DNA of 64,000 nucleotides from Bombyx mori (GCF_030269925.1 NC_085130.1:3732501-3796500), one strand, 5' to 3'. Positions 19,970 through 30,464 are shown, counted from the stretch's first letter. Notes: generated by a model not told the origin, from the sequence alone. Made by a program: numbers and translations.

Positions 19970-20418
19970 CGATGATGATTCGGATTGTCAATAATCCCAT
20001 TTTCACGGATCGTTTGGAACCTCAGAGTCTGCGGAGGGACTTCAGTTCCCTCTGTATTTTGTACCGTATGTTCCATGGGGAGTGCTCTGAGGAATTGTTT
20101 GAGATGATCATTTCGTTTTTACAATTGCACCGCACGCCACTAGAGTAGAATTCATTCATAATACTTGGAGCCACTGCGTTCATCCACAATGCGTTTCCAA
20201 TGATCTTTTTTGACACGTACCATCCGGCTTTGGAATGAACTCCACTCCACGGTTTTTCCCGAGCGTTATGACATGTCCTTCTTCAAACGAGGCTTGTGGA
20301 GAGCACTTAACGGTAAGCAGCGGTCTGGCTCTGCCCCTGGAATTGCCGACGTCCATGGGCGACGGTAACCACCAACCACCAGGTGGGCCGTCTGCTCGTC
20401 TGCCTATAAGGGCAATAA
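19970..20418 (+). mobile_element. CR1-like LINE: ORF2 C-terminus and 3' tail, decayed
   Basis: 19960-20290 encodes, across frame breaks, RRDFSSLCILYRMFHGECS, EELFEMI, then W-N-E-L-type remnants near 20230, as in the C-terminal region of lepidopteran CR1/Jockey-like RTs. 20255-20418 is the tail from gagcgttatgacatgtcctt to gcctataagggcaataaaaa. Two in-frame stops make it dead. Confidence 0.75.
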
Positions 20419-20982
20419 AAAAACCGGCGATTCAGTTCAAGAACAGGTGCTCAATGAATCTTCTGTTATGTTATATTTGGCTTGGTTAAGTTGTTAACAC
20501 GTACTTCAAATGTACACGAGGTCTCGATTGCATTTTACTGTCATATCTAAGTTAGGACTAATTGCTACAAGTATAGTAAGGACATAGAAAACCGTCCTAA
20601 TGATGATGTATGTGATTTTTTCGCCACAACACAACAAATCCACTCTTCGAAAAGCACATTCTCTGCTACATGGAGGTTTAAGGAAATTGGTTCATTTTCG
20701 GCTCTTTTTGAGGCCGGACAAAGATACTGCAATAGTGGATCTGGTGTCCCAGCTAACTCATAGCTATCAATAATAAAGCTAAGCCTATTGTCAACGATAT
20801 CGCATCTCTTGGGGTTGCGATGCTTGAAGCATTTGGGAGAGTAGGTTGAGTATGACCTCCTATATTCACGCTATCAACTTTTTAGTTACAGTTGGCAGCT
20901 AATTATATAAACAGCTAGTTATAAATGGGCTATATTTAAATTAAAGTCGATGCTCCCGCAAAAAGTAATAAAACAACGGAAA

Positions 20983-21381
20983 TTTTTTTTTAGTGTTTAG
21001 ATGGGTGGACGAGCTCACAGCCCACCTGGTGTTAAATGGTTAGTGGAGCCCATAGACAACTACAATGTAAATGCGCCACCCACCTTGAGATATAAGTTCT
21101 ATATTTTAGTATAGTTAAAACGGCTGCCCCACCCTTCAAACCGAAACGCATTACTGCTTCACGGCGGAAATAGGCAGGGCAGTGTAGGTACCTACCCGTG
21201 CGGACTCACAAGAGGTCCTACCACCAGTAATTACGCAAATTATGATTTTGCGGGTTTGATTTTTATCACACGGTGTTATTCCTTCACCGTGGAAGTCAAT
21301 CGTGAACATTTGTGGTACCCGCCTGCGGGATTCGAGCATCGCTAGATACGAATGCACCGGACGTCTTATCCTTCAGGCCAC
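20983..21381 (-). mobile_element. tRNA-derived SINE with BMC1-type tail
   Basis: Reversed: BMC1 tail (ttttttttagtgtttagatg ... ccaccag), a linker (taattacgcaaattatgatt), then the head ending cttcaggccacgacgac. The B box is damaged (gcgggattcgagcatcgcta). Confidence 0.8.
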
Positions 21382-21748
21382 GACGACTATATTTTACATT
21401 TGGGCTCTTCCAACGAATCGTCCAAAAGTCTGCAGTGTGCGCCCCGCCCCGAAAATATATACAAATAAGAACTGTTGTAATCCCTACGTTTGATCGATAT
21501 ACGGGGATACATATAAAAGTTTCTCCCCCGAAATATTATATTAAGTTCCTTTGCCTTTTGTCAGAATATTCTATTACACGTATTTGGTCAAACTGGCGCG
21601 TTCTTTGTTTTGTAAAAGATTCGTTCTTTTGCTAGCGACAGACGAGATTTGTGATGTATTTACTTGTCCGGAAATACATATTAACAAAAAGTTAGATATT
21701 TCACTGAATGCCTCACTATTGTTTGGAATACTAAGGTGATTTTACTAA

Positions 21749-21987
21749 TTTACTGGTGGTAGGATCTCTTGTGAGTCCGCGCGGGTAGGTACCACTGCCT
21801 TACCTATTTCTGCCTTGAAGCAGTAATGCGTTTCGGTTTGAAGGCTGGGGCAGCCGTTGTAACTATACTTGAGTCCTTAGAACTTATATCTTAAGGTGGG
21901 TGGCGCATTTACATCATAGATGATTATGAGCTCCAGTAACTACTTAACACCAGGTGGGCTATGAGCTCGTCCAAGCAATGAAAAAAT
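21749..21987 (+). mobile_element. BMC1-type LINE 3' tail
   Basis: ttactggtggtaggatctct to ctcgtccaagcaatgaaaaa, lacking the usual cacccatct before the tail. Confidence 0.8.
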
Positions 21988-22003
21988 AAAATTGATTCAT
22001 ATC

Positions 22004-22300
22004 AAATATGGAGTTTTGTTGCGATGCTTTACAATGTAACCACCACACTATCGGTCCTACCACCACACTTCGACGTTCACAAGACGGTTGGTCTGTCCAC
22101 GCGAACAATAAAACCGAAGCCCCGCCGTCAAAAAGGTCAAAACAAATCCATCATTTGCGTATTCAACAAACGACGACAAATCCCGTCCGCGTCATTTCCG
22201 GCACCTCAAACATGTGGATGTCGACATCCGGTTGCGTGTCACCGGAAGAGCGTTGAAAGCAACCCTAGCGCACTCCCGGCCGGCTTTTAGTCATCGAACG
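22004..22300. other. unassigned GC-richer segment between repeats
   Basis: About 300 bp with ccgaagccccgccgtcaaaa and catccggttgcgtgtcaccg. Two overlapping frames stay open, but no motif, splice pair or relative in the window was found. Could be unrecognised transposon interior. Confidence 0.3.
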
Positions 22301-22456
22301 TCCAAAGCTTTATACGTCAACATCATTTACAAAAGCTCCTTTAAATTTGTACTCTCCCAATGAGAGAGGCCATTTCTGTCACACCTTGGAACGATTGCAT
22401 TAATAAGACCCCATTTTTGTTCTATTACTATGGAATATGAAGACGCTGCTATTATT

Positions 22457-22822
22457 GGAACGAAGTTCCTTATGGGACGATGCGGAGGGGTACCCTAACC
22501 GGGAAAAACGTCCGTAACGTAAGATTTTTATTAGTAATGCACACAGTGTACGACTTAACTTTGTAATAACCTACAAAAAATAACATATTTTTTTATCATT
22601 CATTGACCACGATCTCAGAGCGTTCGTTTGCGCAATACACTAACTCTTATGCAAACAACCGCGAATGAAGTGTACCACAATAAGTTCGCGCGTTACCGAA
22701 TGACCGTGGGTTGTTGCGAAACCTCCAGTTTTATTTTCTTTATACCTCGAATAGACCTTAAAATTAATATTTTTATAATAAGGAACTTCGTTCCTATCCG
22801 GTGTCCCACTACACCACACATC
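22457..22822 (-). repeat. R5 repeat, full copy
   Basis: GGAACGAAGTTCCTTAT at 22457 to its inverse, then ccggtgtcccactacaccac. Nearly collinear with 14264-14632. Confidence 0.75.
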
Positions 22823-22964
22823 TTTTTTGAATTGAATTAACACCTTTAGTGTGGAACAGGCTCACTGCCTCACTGCGGTACTTTCAGCTGGTGGGGACGA
22901 AGAAATCTATGCCCACTCGCTGGTGCAAACCGATTATTTCAGGTGCTTGTAAGAGTTTGACAGG

Positions 22965-23060
22965 AAGACGTGGGGAAGGATAGTGCACCGAGTGGTCAAC
23001 ATTCCAAACTAGATACGACCTTCAGCAATGAAGAGACCGACTCAGAAGAAGAAGAGTCCG
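22965..23060 (+). mobile_element. RTE-like LINE 3' end fragment
   Basis: ctagatacgaccttcagcaa, then agagaccgactcagaagaag: the acgaccctcag.aatgagga..cgac.aagaag end seen also at 59880 and 41800. Confidence 0.6.
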
Positions 23061-23076
23061 ACAGCTATATATGTAC

Positions 23077-23438
23077 CGTTACGCCGGTAAGAGTAACGCT
23101 ATCTATCGCCGAATAGACGAATGAATATCGAAGGTAGTATCTAGAACGCTCGAGAAGTACAACGCCATCTATTTTCAGTTAGCGGAAACACACAATACTA
23201 GACTTTTGTGGAATATTCTCGACGATTCTAGGGATTCCGTCTCAACTATAAAAGCGTTGCAGAGATGGCACGCAGTCAGTCAGTAATCGGAACTACTCGA
23301 AGCGAAACAGCGAACGGATCACCTGAAGCGGAGAGGGAGAAGCGAATTGAAAGGTTCAAAGTGTTAGTTGGGTGTTTCTATACAGTTTTTAGTTGTACTT
23401 TTGTGGTTTTTTTTTATCCCGAACCCCACCGCGTAACA
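23077..23438 (+). mobile_element. solo LTR, 0.36 kb
   Basis: Ends gttacgccggtaag and ccgcgtaaca are inverted at their tips (TGTTACG...CGTAACA in better copies). gtac precedes it and agtac follows, a possible 4-bp duplication with one extra base. It contains a promoter: ctataaaagcgttgcagag and the initiator-like cagtcagtcagtaatc. Sister LTRs are at 48725 and 62693. No internal region is attached. Confidence 0.8.
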
Positions 23439-23501
23439 AGTACTATAAATTGTATACAGTACCTACGTTTTCGCAAAGTTATATGTGGCATCTTAATCTA
23501 C

Positions 23502-23790
23502 TCTAAGGAAAGAAGACCTAGGAAGTGGGCGTGGCCTGCTGACGTAATACAGCAGCGACTTCAGACTGGTCGGAGTTGAAGAGGGGAGTTGAGGACACCT
23601 CTAACATATTGCCTCGTTCACGGCCTCTTTCTGATCTCAGCACCAGGGATAGACGGACGTTGTACATTCGCGTGTCAACTTAGTTACCCACATTTTGTCA
23701 TTAGTATTTAAAATCAATAATTGTTGAAAATTGTATTTTGTATTGTTCTAATTATATATTTTTTAATATTTTGAGTCGTGATTTCTAATT
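23502..23790 (+). repeat. 5' LTR
   Basis: tctaaggaaagaagacctag to gtgatttctaatt; identical to 27490-27778. Confidence 0.9.
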
Positions 23791-23805
23791 TCAGAAGTGG
23801 GATTC
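23791..23805 (+). promoter_or_regulatory. primer binding site, probably for tRNA-Leu
   Basis: TCAGAAGTGGGATTC directly follows the LTR. It is complementary to the acceptor/T-arm side of insect tRNA-Leu as I remember it (...GAATCCCACTTCTGACA), starting a few bases in from the CCA end. Confidence 0.6.
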
Positions 23806-23903
23806 CTATTCCATTATCTGCCTTGGCTTTCCTAACCGTTCTACTTTAGTTTTGTCGATTTTTGTATTTGACAAAAGAATTGTGAAAATTTATTTTTGTA
23901 AAT

Positions 23904-24290
23904 ATGTCTGATCGAAGTAAGCGTAAGAGACGCGAGCGTGATCGTACACCTATCCCTGGTATGGAGAAGCGACTTCAAAAGATTTTGGATCGTTTAGACA
24001 CTTTAGAAAGTTACAGGTTTCGCAATGATACTGAAGGTAGTACGGCAACGCCGAGTGCGCGGTTGGCACATGACGGCGCCATCGCGGCGGCAGCTCTCGC
24101 GTCGGGTGAGCCGCCTGCACCAATTGCTGTTTCAAGAAACGTCGAGTCGCCCGATGCAAGTTTGAATTTATCCGTACCGTGCTCGAGTGCGACGATCAAC
24201 GGTTCGGGTACGGTGGTATTAAATGAGGTGGCTGAGAAAATTGCTAATGCGATTGGTGCAATTCCGGTAAGATCGAATCATATTTTGTAA
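23904..24290 (+). pseudogene. gag N-terminal fragment of the Ty3/Gypsy element
   Basis: A 128-codon frame opening MSDRSKRKRRERDRTP, basic at first, then a short coiled-coil-like segment (MEKRLQKILDRLDTLES), then Ala/Ser-rich. It is closed by a stop where gag should continue: capsid-like codons (KLWLNEWV near 24402, IRGITDIQIRAAATNAKLL near 24610) follow in other frames. Normal matrix/capsid proteins form the particle; this one cannot be complete. Confidence 0.75.
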
Positions 24291-24730
24291 CGAGTTTCGG
24301 TCCCTTTGCATGATTTTAATTTATGATGTCATGAAGTAGACAAACTAATAGATGGGACGATCGTGAGTGCTTAGCGAGGGTAGATGATTGTTTAAAAGGT
24401 GACTCTAAGTTATGGTTGAATGAGTGGGTGTAATGACCGTAGTTGGTCATATTTCAAGCGCGAGTAGACATCGCCAATATTTTGTTCGACGTTATGAAAT
24501 CGGAGTCTGACAACTACCCTACATATGCCGAATATGCAAGGCGCTCGCTTCGCGTTTACGTATTGTGAATGAATTGAACGACGAGTTAATTGCGGCAATA
24601 GTGATACGTGGCATTACAGACATTCAAATTCGAGCCGCTGCCACTAACGCCAAGTTACTGCTTGATTTGGTTACCTTCCTACCTACCTAACTTTCTTTCT
24701 TTGTTCAACCGTTTAATTTATAAGAGTACT

Positions 24731-24982
24731 ATGAGAAAACGAGAACATGTCTTCACGAAAATTGAATGTTTTTCATGTGGAGCTTTTGGTCATAAACAGA
24801 TGATGTGTCCCAAGAGTGTAAAGCTAGATAGAACTAACGCTAATAATTCACCTTTAGTTGCAACAAATTTGGATAAACTCTCACAGAGAGCCGAGACGTG
24901 TTCTTTTTGCAAGAAGGTTGGTCACATGGTTGATGATTGTTTTACAAAGCAACGTGCCGAGTTTCGCGGCAAATCTAACTAA
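24731..24982 (+). pseudogene. gag nucleocapsid region with two zinc knuckles
   Basis: In-frame CFSCGAFGHKQMMC and CSFCKKVGHMVDDC, each C-x2-C-x4-H-x4-C, spaced by about 34 residues. They bind genomic RNA in related gags. A stop follows at 24980. Downstream, LIDSEWTISLIS (from about 25042) is the protease site with E where the family has G in D-S/T-G. Confidence 0.8.
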
Positions 24983-25339
24983 TAATTATAAACAGGATGA
25001 CATTGCTACCGCGGTTACTCAAGGTGTTTCCGTAGATATCCTCATAGATAGTGAGTGGACTATTTCATTGATTTCTGAGTCTGTGAATTTGAATTGGTAA
25101 TGTACTCGGACACCCTTTTTTCATATTTTAAGCAAAATAGGTAGTCAAGAAGTAAAAAGCTTGTAGTCTGCTACGTTTGTGGTTAAATTTCCGGAGCTAA
25201 CATTAAAAGTTCACATTCATGTTCTTCGTTCTTATATGAAAGCGGGGAAGGCTTGTTTATGTTGACGTGTAATTGTCGTTAAAAATAATTACGGAGGGCT
25301 TTTAAACGCTCCGCGAAGTCCTTGCAATTCTGGCAGGTT

Positions 25340-25760
25340 TTTTCATCAACCTGAAAAAGCGTAAATTTCTCACGACTGAGATGGAGTATTTGAGTAGGAC
25401 AATCAGTAATGGTCAGGTGAAGCCGAGCGAACACAAGGTTGAAGCCTAGTCAATGCACGAGTACCGAGCAATGTAAAAGAGGTAAGACAGTTTTAGGTCT
25501 CTCGGGACATTTTAGGCGTCATATCTCCGGCTAATCAGTTCAAGCGGCATGTATTGCAAATCTAACTCGCAAAAAGTGTACATTTCATTTGGGGTGAAGA
25601 TAAAGAAAGAGTTCGAAAGGTCATTGAGCGATTAACCAGTGAGCCGGTTGTTTCTTCAAGACTATGACTTTGAGCTTGAATATCGTAAGGGGACCGCGCT
25701 ATCCCATGCAAACTACTTTAGCCGAAATGCAGTCAATGTTTATGAGATACCTAAACCTTT
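25340..25760 (+). pseudogene. RT end and RNase H end fragments
   Basis: 25360-25447 reads KFLTTEMEYLSRTISNGQ, then PSEHKVEA: the end of a Ty3-type RT (family pattern YLGh.IS..Gi.p...KvEA). 25655-25745 reads LQDYDFELEYRKGTALSHA and YFSRN, the end of RNase H. The fingers/palm with the YxDD site and most of RNase H are absent, so only about 250 bp separate protease from the RT end. Confidence 0.75.
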
Positions 25761-25789
25761 AAATTGGGCTCAGATAGCGCAGGCCGCTG

Positions 25790-26650
25790 ATGATGAAACA
25801 TAAAATTTGCTACAAAAGTTGTGACAGATTCGAATGGGTTCAAACATATAGTTCTAATAGACGTTTTTACAAAGTATTGTCTCATGTATCCCATTCACAG
25901 ACAAGATGCGACGGAGTTAAGAGAACTTTTGAAATGGCAATGTCTCTTTTTAGTCCTCCAAAATTAATAGTTACAGATAGGGGTCGGATGTATGAAAGTG
26001 TCACCTTTGTTAATTGTATTAAAGAATCAGGTTGTAATCTCATTACACCTGAGATGCACCAAAGTAGTGGTCAAGCTGAGCGCTACTGCTGAACTGTAAT
26101 GAATGATTTGGGGTCGAGTCTAACTTTAGACGAGAACATTAGTCTGACATTATAATATGGAAGATACAGCTCACTTTGAACATTACTGTGCAGAAGTCAA
26201 CCAAATATTCACCTATGTATTTGTTAGTTGGCAGTGATGGTGCAACGCCTGTCATACGATCCCTGGTGCGCTATGTGGCTCTGGAGGCATCGAGTCTTAA
26301 TCGTGAATTTCTACGTGAGCTCATCTGACAACAAGCTTCAAACTCGCTGGATCAGAACCGTACTCGTCAGTACGCTTATGTTAACAAGCGCCGCAATACA
26401 GTGCGCTCCTTTCAAAATGGAGATCTGGTGTTCGTGCGTAAGACAAGCCAAGCTACGGGCAAGTTGGACTCAGGAATGCGAGGGCCATACACAGTTATGC
26501 AATCTCTCCCACACGGCTGTTATGAACTAAAACTAGTCACTGGCTCCTATGGCAATACAACGCAGGCGGCCGCAGAGTATATAATTCTATGGCGCGGCGA
26601 GTGGACACCAGATGTGTGCACTGCATTCTCTGAAAGTGAGTATAGGTTTG
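25790..26650 (+). pseudogene. integrase fragments of the Ty3/Gypsy element
   Basis: Catalytic core pieces: IVLIDVFTKYCLMYP (about 25845), PPKLIVTDRGRMYES with the second Asp (25960) and ITPEMHQSSGQAERY with the Glu (26043). A stop follows after AERYC. The C-terminal part at 26401-26620 holds RSFQNGDLVFVRK and GPYTVMQSLPHGCYELK. At least three frame changes are needed to read through. The N-terminal HHCC domain is not visible. Confidence 0.8.
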
Positions 26651-27060
26651 TAGTGTTGTAATGTATTTGTGTAACCTGAGGGCTCTACACTCATACAGCG
26701 AGCATCCCGAGGGCTCTGCTCTACAGACACTGCAAGCTTCATGTTCTTATGGTATTTGTTCGTAGTGTTGTAATGTATTTGTGCATCCTGAGGGCTCTGC
26801 ACTCTTACAGCGAGCATCCTGAGGGCTCTGCTCTACAGACACTGTGTGATGTGTTGTAATGTATTTGTGTAACCTGAGGGCTCTGCACACTTACAGCGAG
26901 CATCCTGAGGGCTCTGCTCTACAGACACTGTGTGATGTGTTGTAATGTATTTGTGTAACCTGAGGGCTCTGCACTCTTACAGCGAGCATCCTGAGGGCTC
27001 TGCTCTACAGACACTGTGATGCGTACTCGTGCACTCCTGAGGGCTCTGCACTGTACGGGG
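26651..27060 (+). repeat. tandem repeat, period about 86 bp, four main copies
   Basis: Units of form tgttgtaatgtatttgtgta + acctgagggctctgcac + cttacagcgagcatcctgag + ggctctgctctacagacact start near 26653, 26767, 26855 and 26940. Copy 1 has a 28-bp insertion. Looser 'cctgagggctctgc' units continue to about 27240. It lies between integrase and the acidic C-terminal codons. Confidence 0.85.
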
Positions 27061-27489
27061 ATATCGAACAATCCGGCTCTGTTCGATGTTGTGTATGTGA
27101 AGGCCATCCTGAATGGTAAGCCTCCACGGTAGTATGGTGCAAGGTGAGCGCTCTGCACCAGTACTAGAGGACTACCTGATCAGTACTCCTCTGTTGTGTA
27201 TCCTGAGGGCAATGCACAACGGGCATCCTGAGGGCTCTGCCACGCTCACAATAAGGTGACTGGGTCATCTTGGTTATTCTCGAGAGCTCTGACCGAAGAT
27301 GCCAGAAGTATACGTGTCACCTCTTACTTTCGATATCCTAGTTCTCGGTTGCTAAACGAATCGAAACATGTCTTACAGGTGACGAGCATCCAGTTAGTGA
27401 GGCAATTGATCATGCTGAAGCTGTTGAAGATCCATTCTCCGACTCTGATCGAATAACGGGCGAGGACGCACCGCCGTCAGGAGAGGCCG

Positions 27490-27778
27490 TCTAAGGAAAG
27501 AAGACCTAGGAAGTGGGCGTGGCCTGCTGACGTAATACAGCAGCGACTTCAGACTGGTCGGAGTTGAAGAGGGGAGTTGAGGACACCTCTAACATATTGC
27601 CTCGTTCACGGCCTCTTTCTGATCTCAGCACCAGGGATAGACGGACGTTGTACATTCGCGTGTCAACTTAGTTACCCACATTTTGTCATTAGTATTTAAA
27701 ATCAATAATTGTTGAAAATTGTATTTTGTATTGTTCTAATTATATATTTTTTAATATTTTGAGTCGTGATTTCTAATT
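27490..27778 (+). repeat. 3' LTR
   Basis: Preceded by a weak purine run (caggagagg) that could serve as the polypurine tract. Identical to the 5' LTR. Confidence 0.9.
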
Positions 27779-27877
27779 CTACCTTATTGCTGGTGAGTCG
27801 AGAAAGACCCGCCACGCACCGGTGGGAATATCGTTACGCATTTCGACCCGCCACCGCACTAGATGAAGGTTTATGAT

Positions 27878-28098
27878 TTTACTGATGGTAGGACGTCTTG
27901 TGAGTCCGCACAGATGGGTACTGCCATACTGCCTATTTCTGCCGTGAAGCTGTAATGCGTTTCGGTTTGAAGGGTGGAGCAGCCGTTGTAACTATACTGA
28001 GACCTTAGAACTCATATCTCAAGGTGGGTGGAAGCATATACGTCGTTTTTGGGTTTCGGTAGTCTGTGAGCTCGTCCATCCATAAATGCAATAAAACA
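27878..28098 (+). mobile_element. BMC1-type LINE 3' tail
   Basis: tttactgatggtaggacgtc to atccataaatgcaataaaac; the segment after gcatatacgtcg is diverged. Confidence 0.8.
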
Positions 28099-28129
28099 AA
28101 TTAAAAACAAAACTTGCCGCAGCCGAATT

Positions 28130-28390
28130 GTTAAGACACTAAATCAATGTTTTGAGCAACTGGTATCACATACGAGTTGCTAGTTGTACACTTCGTCGTC
28201 TACAGACCCTAGACGAGCTAGTGTCGGACACAATTAGTTGGACGAGAGTCGTCCTCCAAACAAGAATATGCGGAGTCGTAACGGTCCAAGTTGCTCTCGT
28301 GACGAGTATGCAGAGTCCACAACCATTGGTTTCTAAATTAATTCGAGTGAGTACTTTTGAGTGTGTGCACTCGATTTGCGAGTGCACATT
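28130..28390. other. unassigned CpG-rich segment between two BMC1 tails
   Basis: Rich in cgtc, cgag and gacg steps (tagacgagctagtgtcggac, ggacgagagtcgtcctcc). Frames are open on both strands for about 70 codons, but they show no motif. Origin unknown. Confidence 0.3.
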
Positions 28391-28598
28391 TTATTGGTGG
28401 TAGGTACCACCGCCCTGCCTATTTCTGCCATGAAGCAGTAATGCGTTTAGTTTTGAAGGGCGGGGCAGCCGTTGTAACTATACTTGAGACTTTGGAACTG
28501 ATATCTCAAGATGAGTGGCGCATTTACGTTATTGATGTCTATGGGCTCCAGTAACCACTTAACACCAGGCGGGCTGTGAGCTCGTCCACCCATCTGGC
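28391..28598 (+). mobile_element. BMC1-type LINE 3' tail, internally shortened and without poly(A)
   Basis: ttggtggtaggtaccaccgc (the gacctcttgtgagtccgcac part is deleted) to ctcgtccacccatct. Confidence 0.8.
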
Positions 28599-28828
28599 GA
28601 TTCGAACACTAAATCGTTTTTCCTATAAATCTTGCAACTAAAATTGCTATATTTTATCTGGCTACGACGCCAAAAGCCAAAGATGGAACAATAAACCGAA
28701 ATTTTGTTACAACGACAAACATCCAATATAAGTCGAACCCCCTCTAGCGATTGCGAAATCTCGAGGGTACAATATGAAATGTATTTATTAGTTTCGAAGT
28801 TCCTTCCTGATGATGTAAGTAACTAGTC

Positions 28829-28848
28829 AGGTCATAAGTATTGTCACA
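28829..28848 (+). repeat. possible left terminal inverted repeat of a Tc1/mariner-family element
   Basis: CAGGTCATAAGTATTGTCAC lies 115 bp upstream of the transposase frame and has the look of an ITm terminus. No convincing inverse copy was found downstream, consistent with 3' truncation. Confidence 0.45.
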
Positions 28849-28962
28849 CAGTAAAAACTTTTCTTTTAGAATGTTGGCCACAAAAAAGTTTATTGAATTC
28901 GAATTTCGAATTGTTTATGAAAATAAAAATGTATACTTTTAGAATTTTACTCATTTTTAAAT

Positions 28963-29325
28963 ATGGAGTGGACGCTTAAAGAAGACCGTGTTGCAGTTAT
29001 TGCGTTGCATCGTTGCGGTTACGCGCCAATTCAAATTTTTAACATACTGAAAAATTTGAGTATAACCAAAAGATTCGTTTATCGTACCATCAAACGATAC
29101 AATGAAGACTCTAGTGTAGATGACAGGTCAAGAAGTGGTCGCCCTCGGTCTGTTAGGACTCCAGCAGTGATAAAAGCTGTGAAGGCGCGAATTCAAAGAA
29201 ATCCCAAACGTAAGCAGAAACTGTTAGCCCTTCAGATGGGGTTAAGCAGAACCACGGTGAAAAGGGTGTTAAATGAAGACTTAGGGCTTCGGGCATATCG
29301 AAGAAAAACAGGACATCGTTATTAG
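28963..29325 (+). pseudogene. Tc1/mariner (ITm) transposase, N-terminal DNA-binding half only
   Basis: A 120-codon frame with the bipartite paired-like DNA-binding layout: first helix-turn-helix at residues about 8-45, the linker motif SGRPRS at 58-63, and a second helix-turn-helix at about 65-110 (QKLLALQMGLSRTTVKRVL). A stop follows ...RKTGHRY. The DDE/D catalytic domain, normally another 200 or more residues, is missing; nothing recognisable of it follows up to 29640. As it stands it could bind transposon ends but not cut. Exact ITm subfamily is undecided. Confidence 0.75.
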
Positions 29326-29639
29326 GTATATAGGTATTTGATGTTCGAATTATTAATGACGATTGAAAAACTCATACAAGACAAATAGTAAGGGCTATAA
29401 GGTTCGCTTTCCGTCAAACTTATGTGAAGGGTCATTCTGAGGGGTCCGATCATCTTATGTTACAAGTTTGCCCTGTACGTACATATATGCTTGAGTGATT
29501 TGAGTACCGAAATTCGACCTAAAGTCGATCTCATTTCGTGTCTTGCAGTTTCGAAGTATGGTGTGGAGAGTCTGGATTTATAAGGACATCGTCTCCCAAT
29601 TCATTATCTGAGTTAATATTTTAACTTTCCTTCTTTCCA

Positions 29640-29792
29640 TTTTGACATGTCCTTCTTCAAACGAGGCTTATGGAGAGTATTAAGCGGTAGGCAGCGGCTT
29701 GGCTCTGCCCCTGGCATTGCTGAAGTCCATAAGCGACGGTAACCACTCACCATCAGGTGGGCCGTATGCTCGTCTGCCTACAAGGGAAATAA
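29640..29792 (+). mobile_element. CR1-like LINE 3' tail
   Basis: tgacatgtccttcttcaaac to gcctacaagggaaataaaaa, close to 46940-47095. Confidence 0.8.
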
Positions 29793-29923
29793 AAAAAAAA
29801 AAAACTTTCACTATTTCGTTAGTGAGCTCCCGAAGAAGATAGAATAACACCTTTTCAAAAACTCACGTGGAAGTTAAAATTTAATTCTTCACTGAAATCT
29901 TATCTTATACCTTTAAACGCAAT

Positions 29924-30184
29924 TCTTGTATATATATAATCTGAATCTCGGAAACGGCTCCAACGATTTTCATAAAATTTAGTATACAGGGGATTTCGGG
30001 GGCGATAAATCGATCTAGCAACGATTTATTTGCAGAAAATTTTGTTTTATTCGTGTTTTCAATAATCAATTCTTCCCGACATCTATTTGCGAGTAATAGT
30101 ACTATTTTTCTTAATTGAGGGCAAGTAACCGCTTAAAAAACACAACAAGATGGCGTTATCAAAAAAAAATCGGTCATCATCTAG
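29924..30184 (+). mobile_element. short Helitron (type F)
   Basis: TCTTGTATATATATAATCTG to cggtcatcatCTAG|T. Inverse relative at 51699. Contains aaaacacaacaagatggcgt before the end. Confidence 0.8.
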
Positions 30185-30224
30185 TTCTAATTAAAAGTCA
30201 ATTCAATTATTACGACAATTAAAC

Positions 30225-30455
30225 TAGACTTTACTATTACAATTCACTTCTGTGCTTTCTCGATGTGATTCGTTCGACGCTTCGCTTCCGATAGAACGTT
30301 TTTCATGTCACCTATGCCACGCTTTATAGCCATTTCGGCTATGTCTTCAATTTTCCAGAACATTCCCGACTGGTTATGCCAGTGTCGAGAACATTCTCGG
30401 ACATATTAGAGCACTCCCGATAAAATTAGAACACTGAAGAAATGTTCTAGAACAT
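30225..30455 (-). mobile_element. diverged LTR of the solo-LTR family
   Basis: On the minus strand: gccgaaatggctataaagcg (TATA region) and atcggaagcgaagcgtcgaa match the LTRs at 23077 and 62693. No clean ends. Confidence 0.5.
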
Positions 30456-30464
30456 TCTTTTTTT

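Larger units (their letters stand above)
23502..27778 (+). mobile_element. Ty3/Gypsy-type LTR retrotransposon, non-autonomous, identical LTRs
   Basis: Complete insertion of about 4.28 kb with 289-bp LTRs at 23502-23790 and 27490-27778, which I find identical base by base. The 4-bp target duplication CTAC is at 23498-23501 and 27779-27782. Interior order is gag, protease, RT end, RNase H end, integrase, as in Ty3/Gypsy. Most of the RT, including its active site, is missing, and the rest carries stops and frameshifts. LTR tips TCTAAG/CTAATT are not the usual TG/CA. Any movement must have used proteins from another copy. Confidence 0.85.

Noticed and set aside
23904..26650. Endogenous retrovirus with an envelope gene
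   Set aside because: No envelope-like frame after integrase; the region there is a tandem repeat and a short acidic tail, so Ty3/Gypsy retrotransposon is sufficient.
26651..27060. Possible CRISPR-like array
   Set aside because: Repeats are contiguous 86-bp units with no variable spacers, in a eukaryotic retrotransposon.
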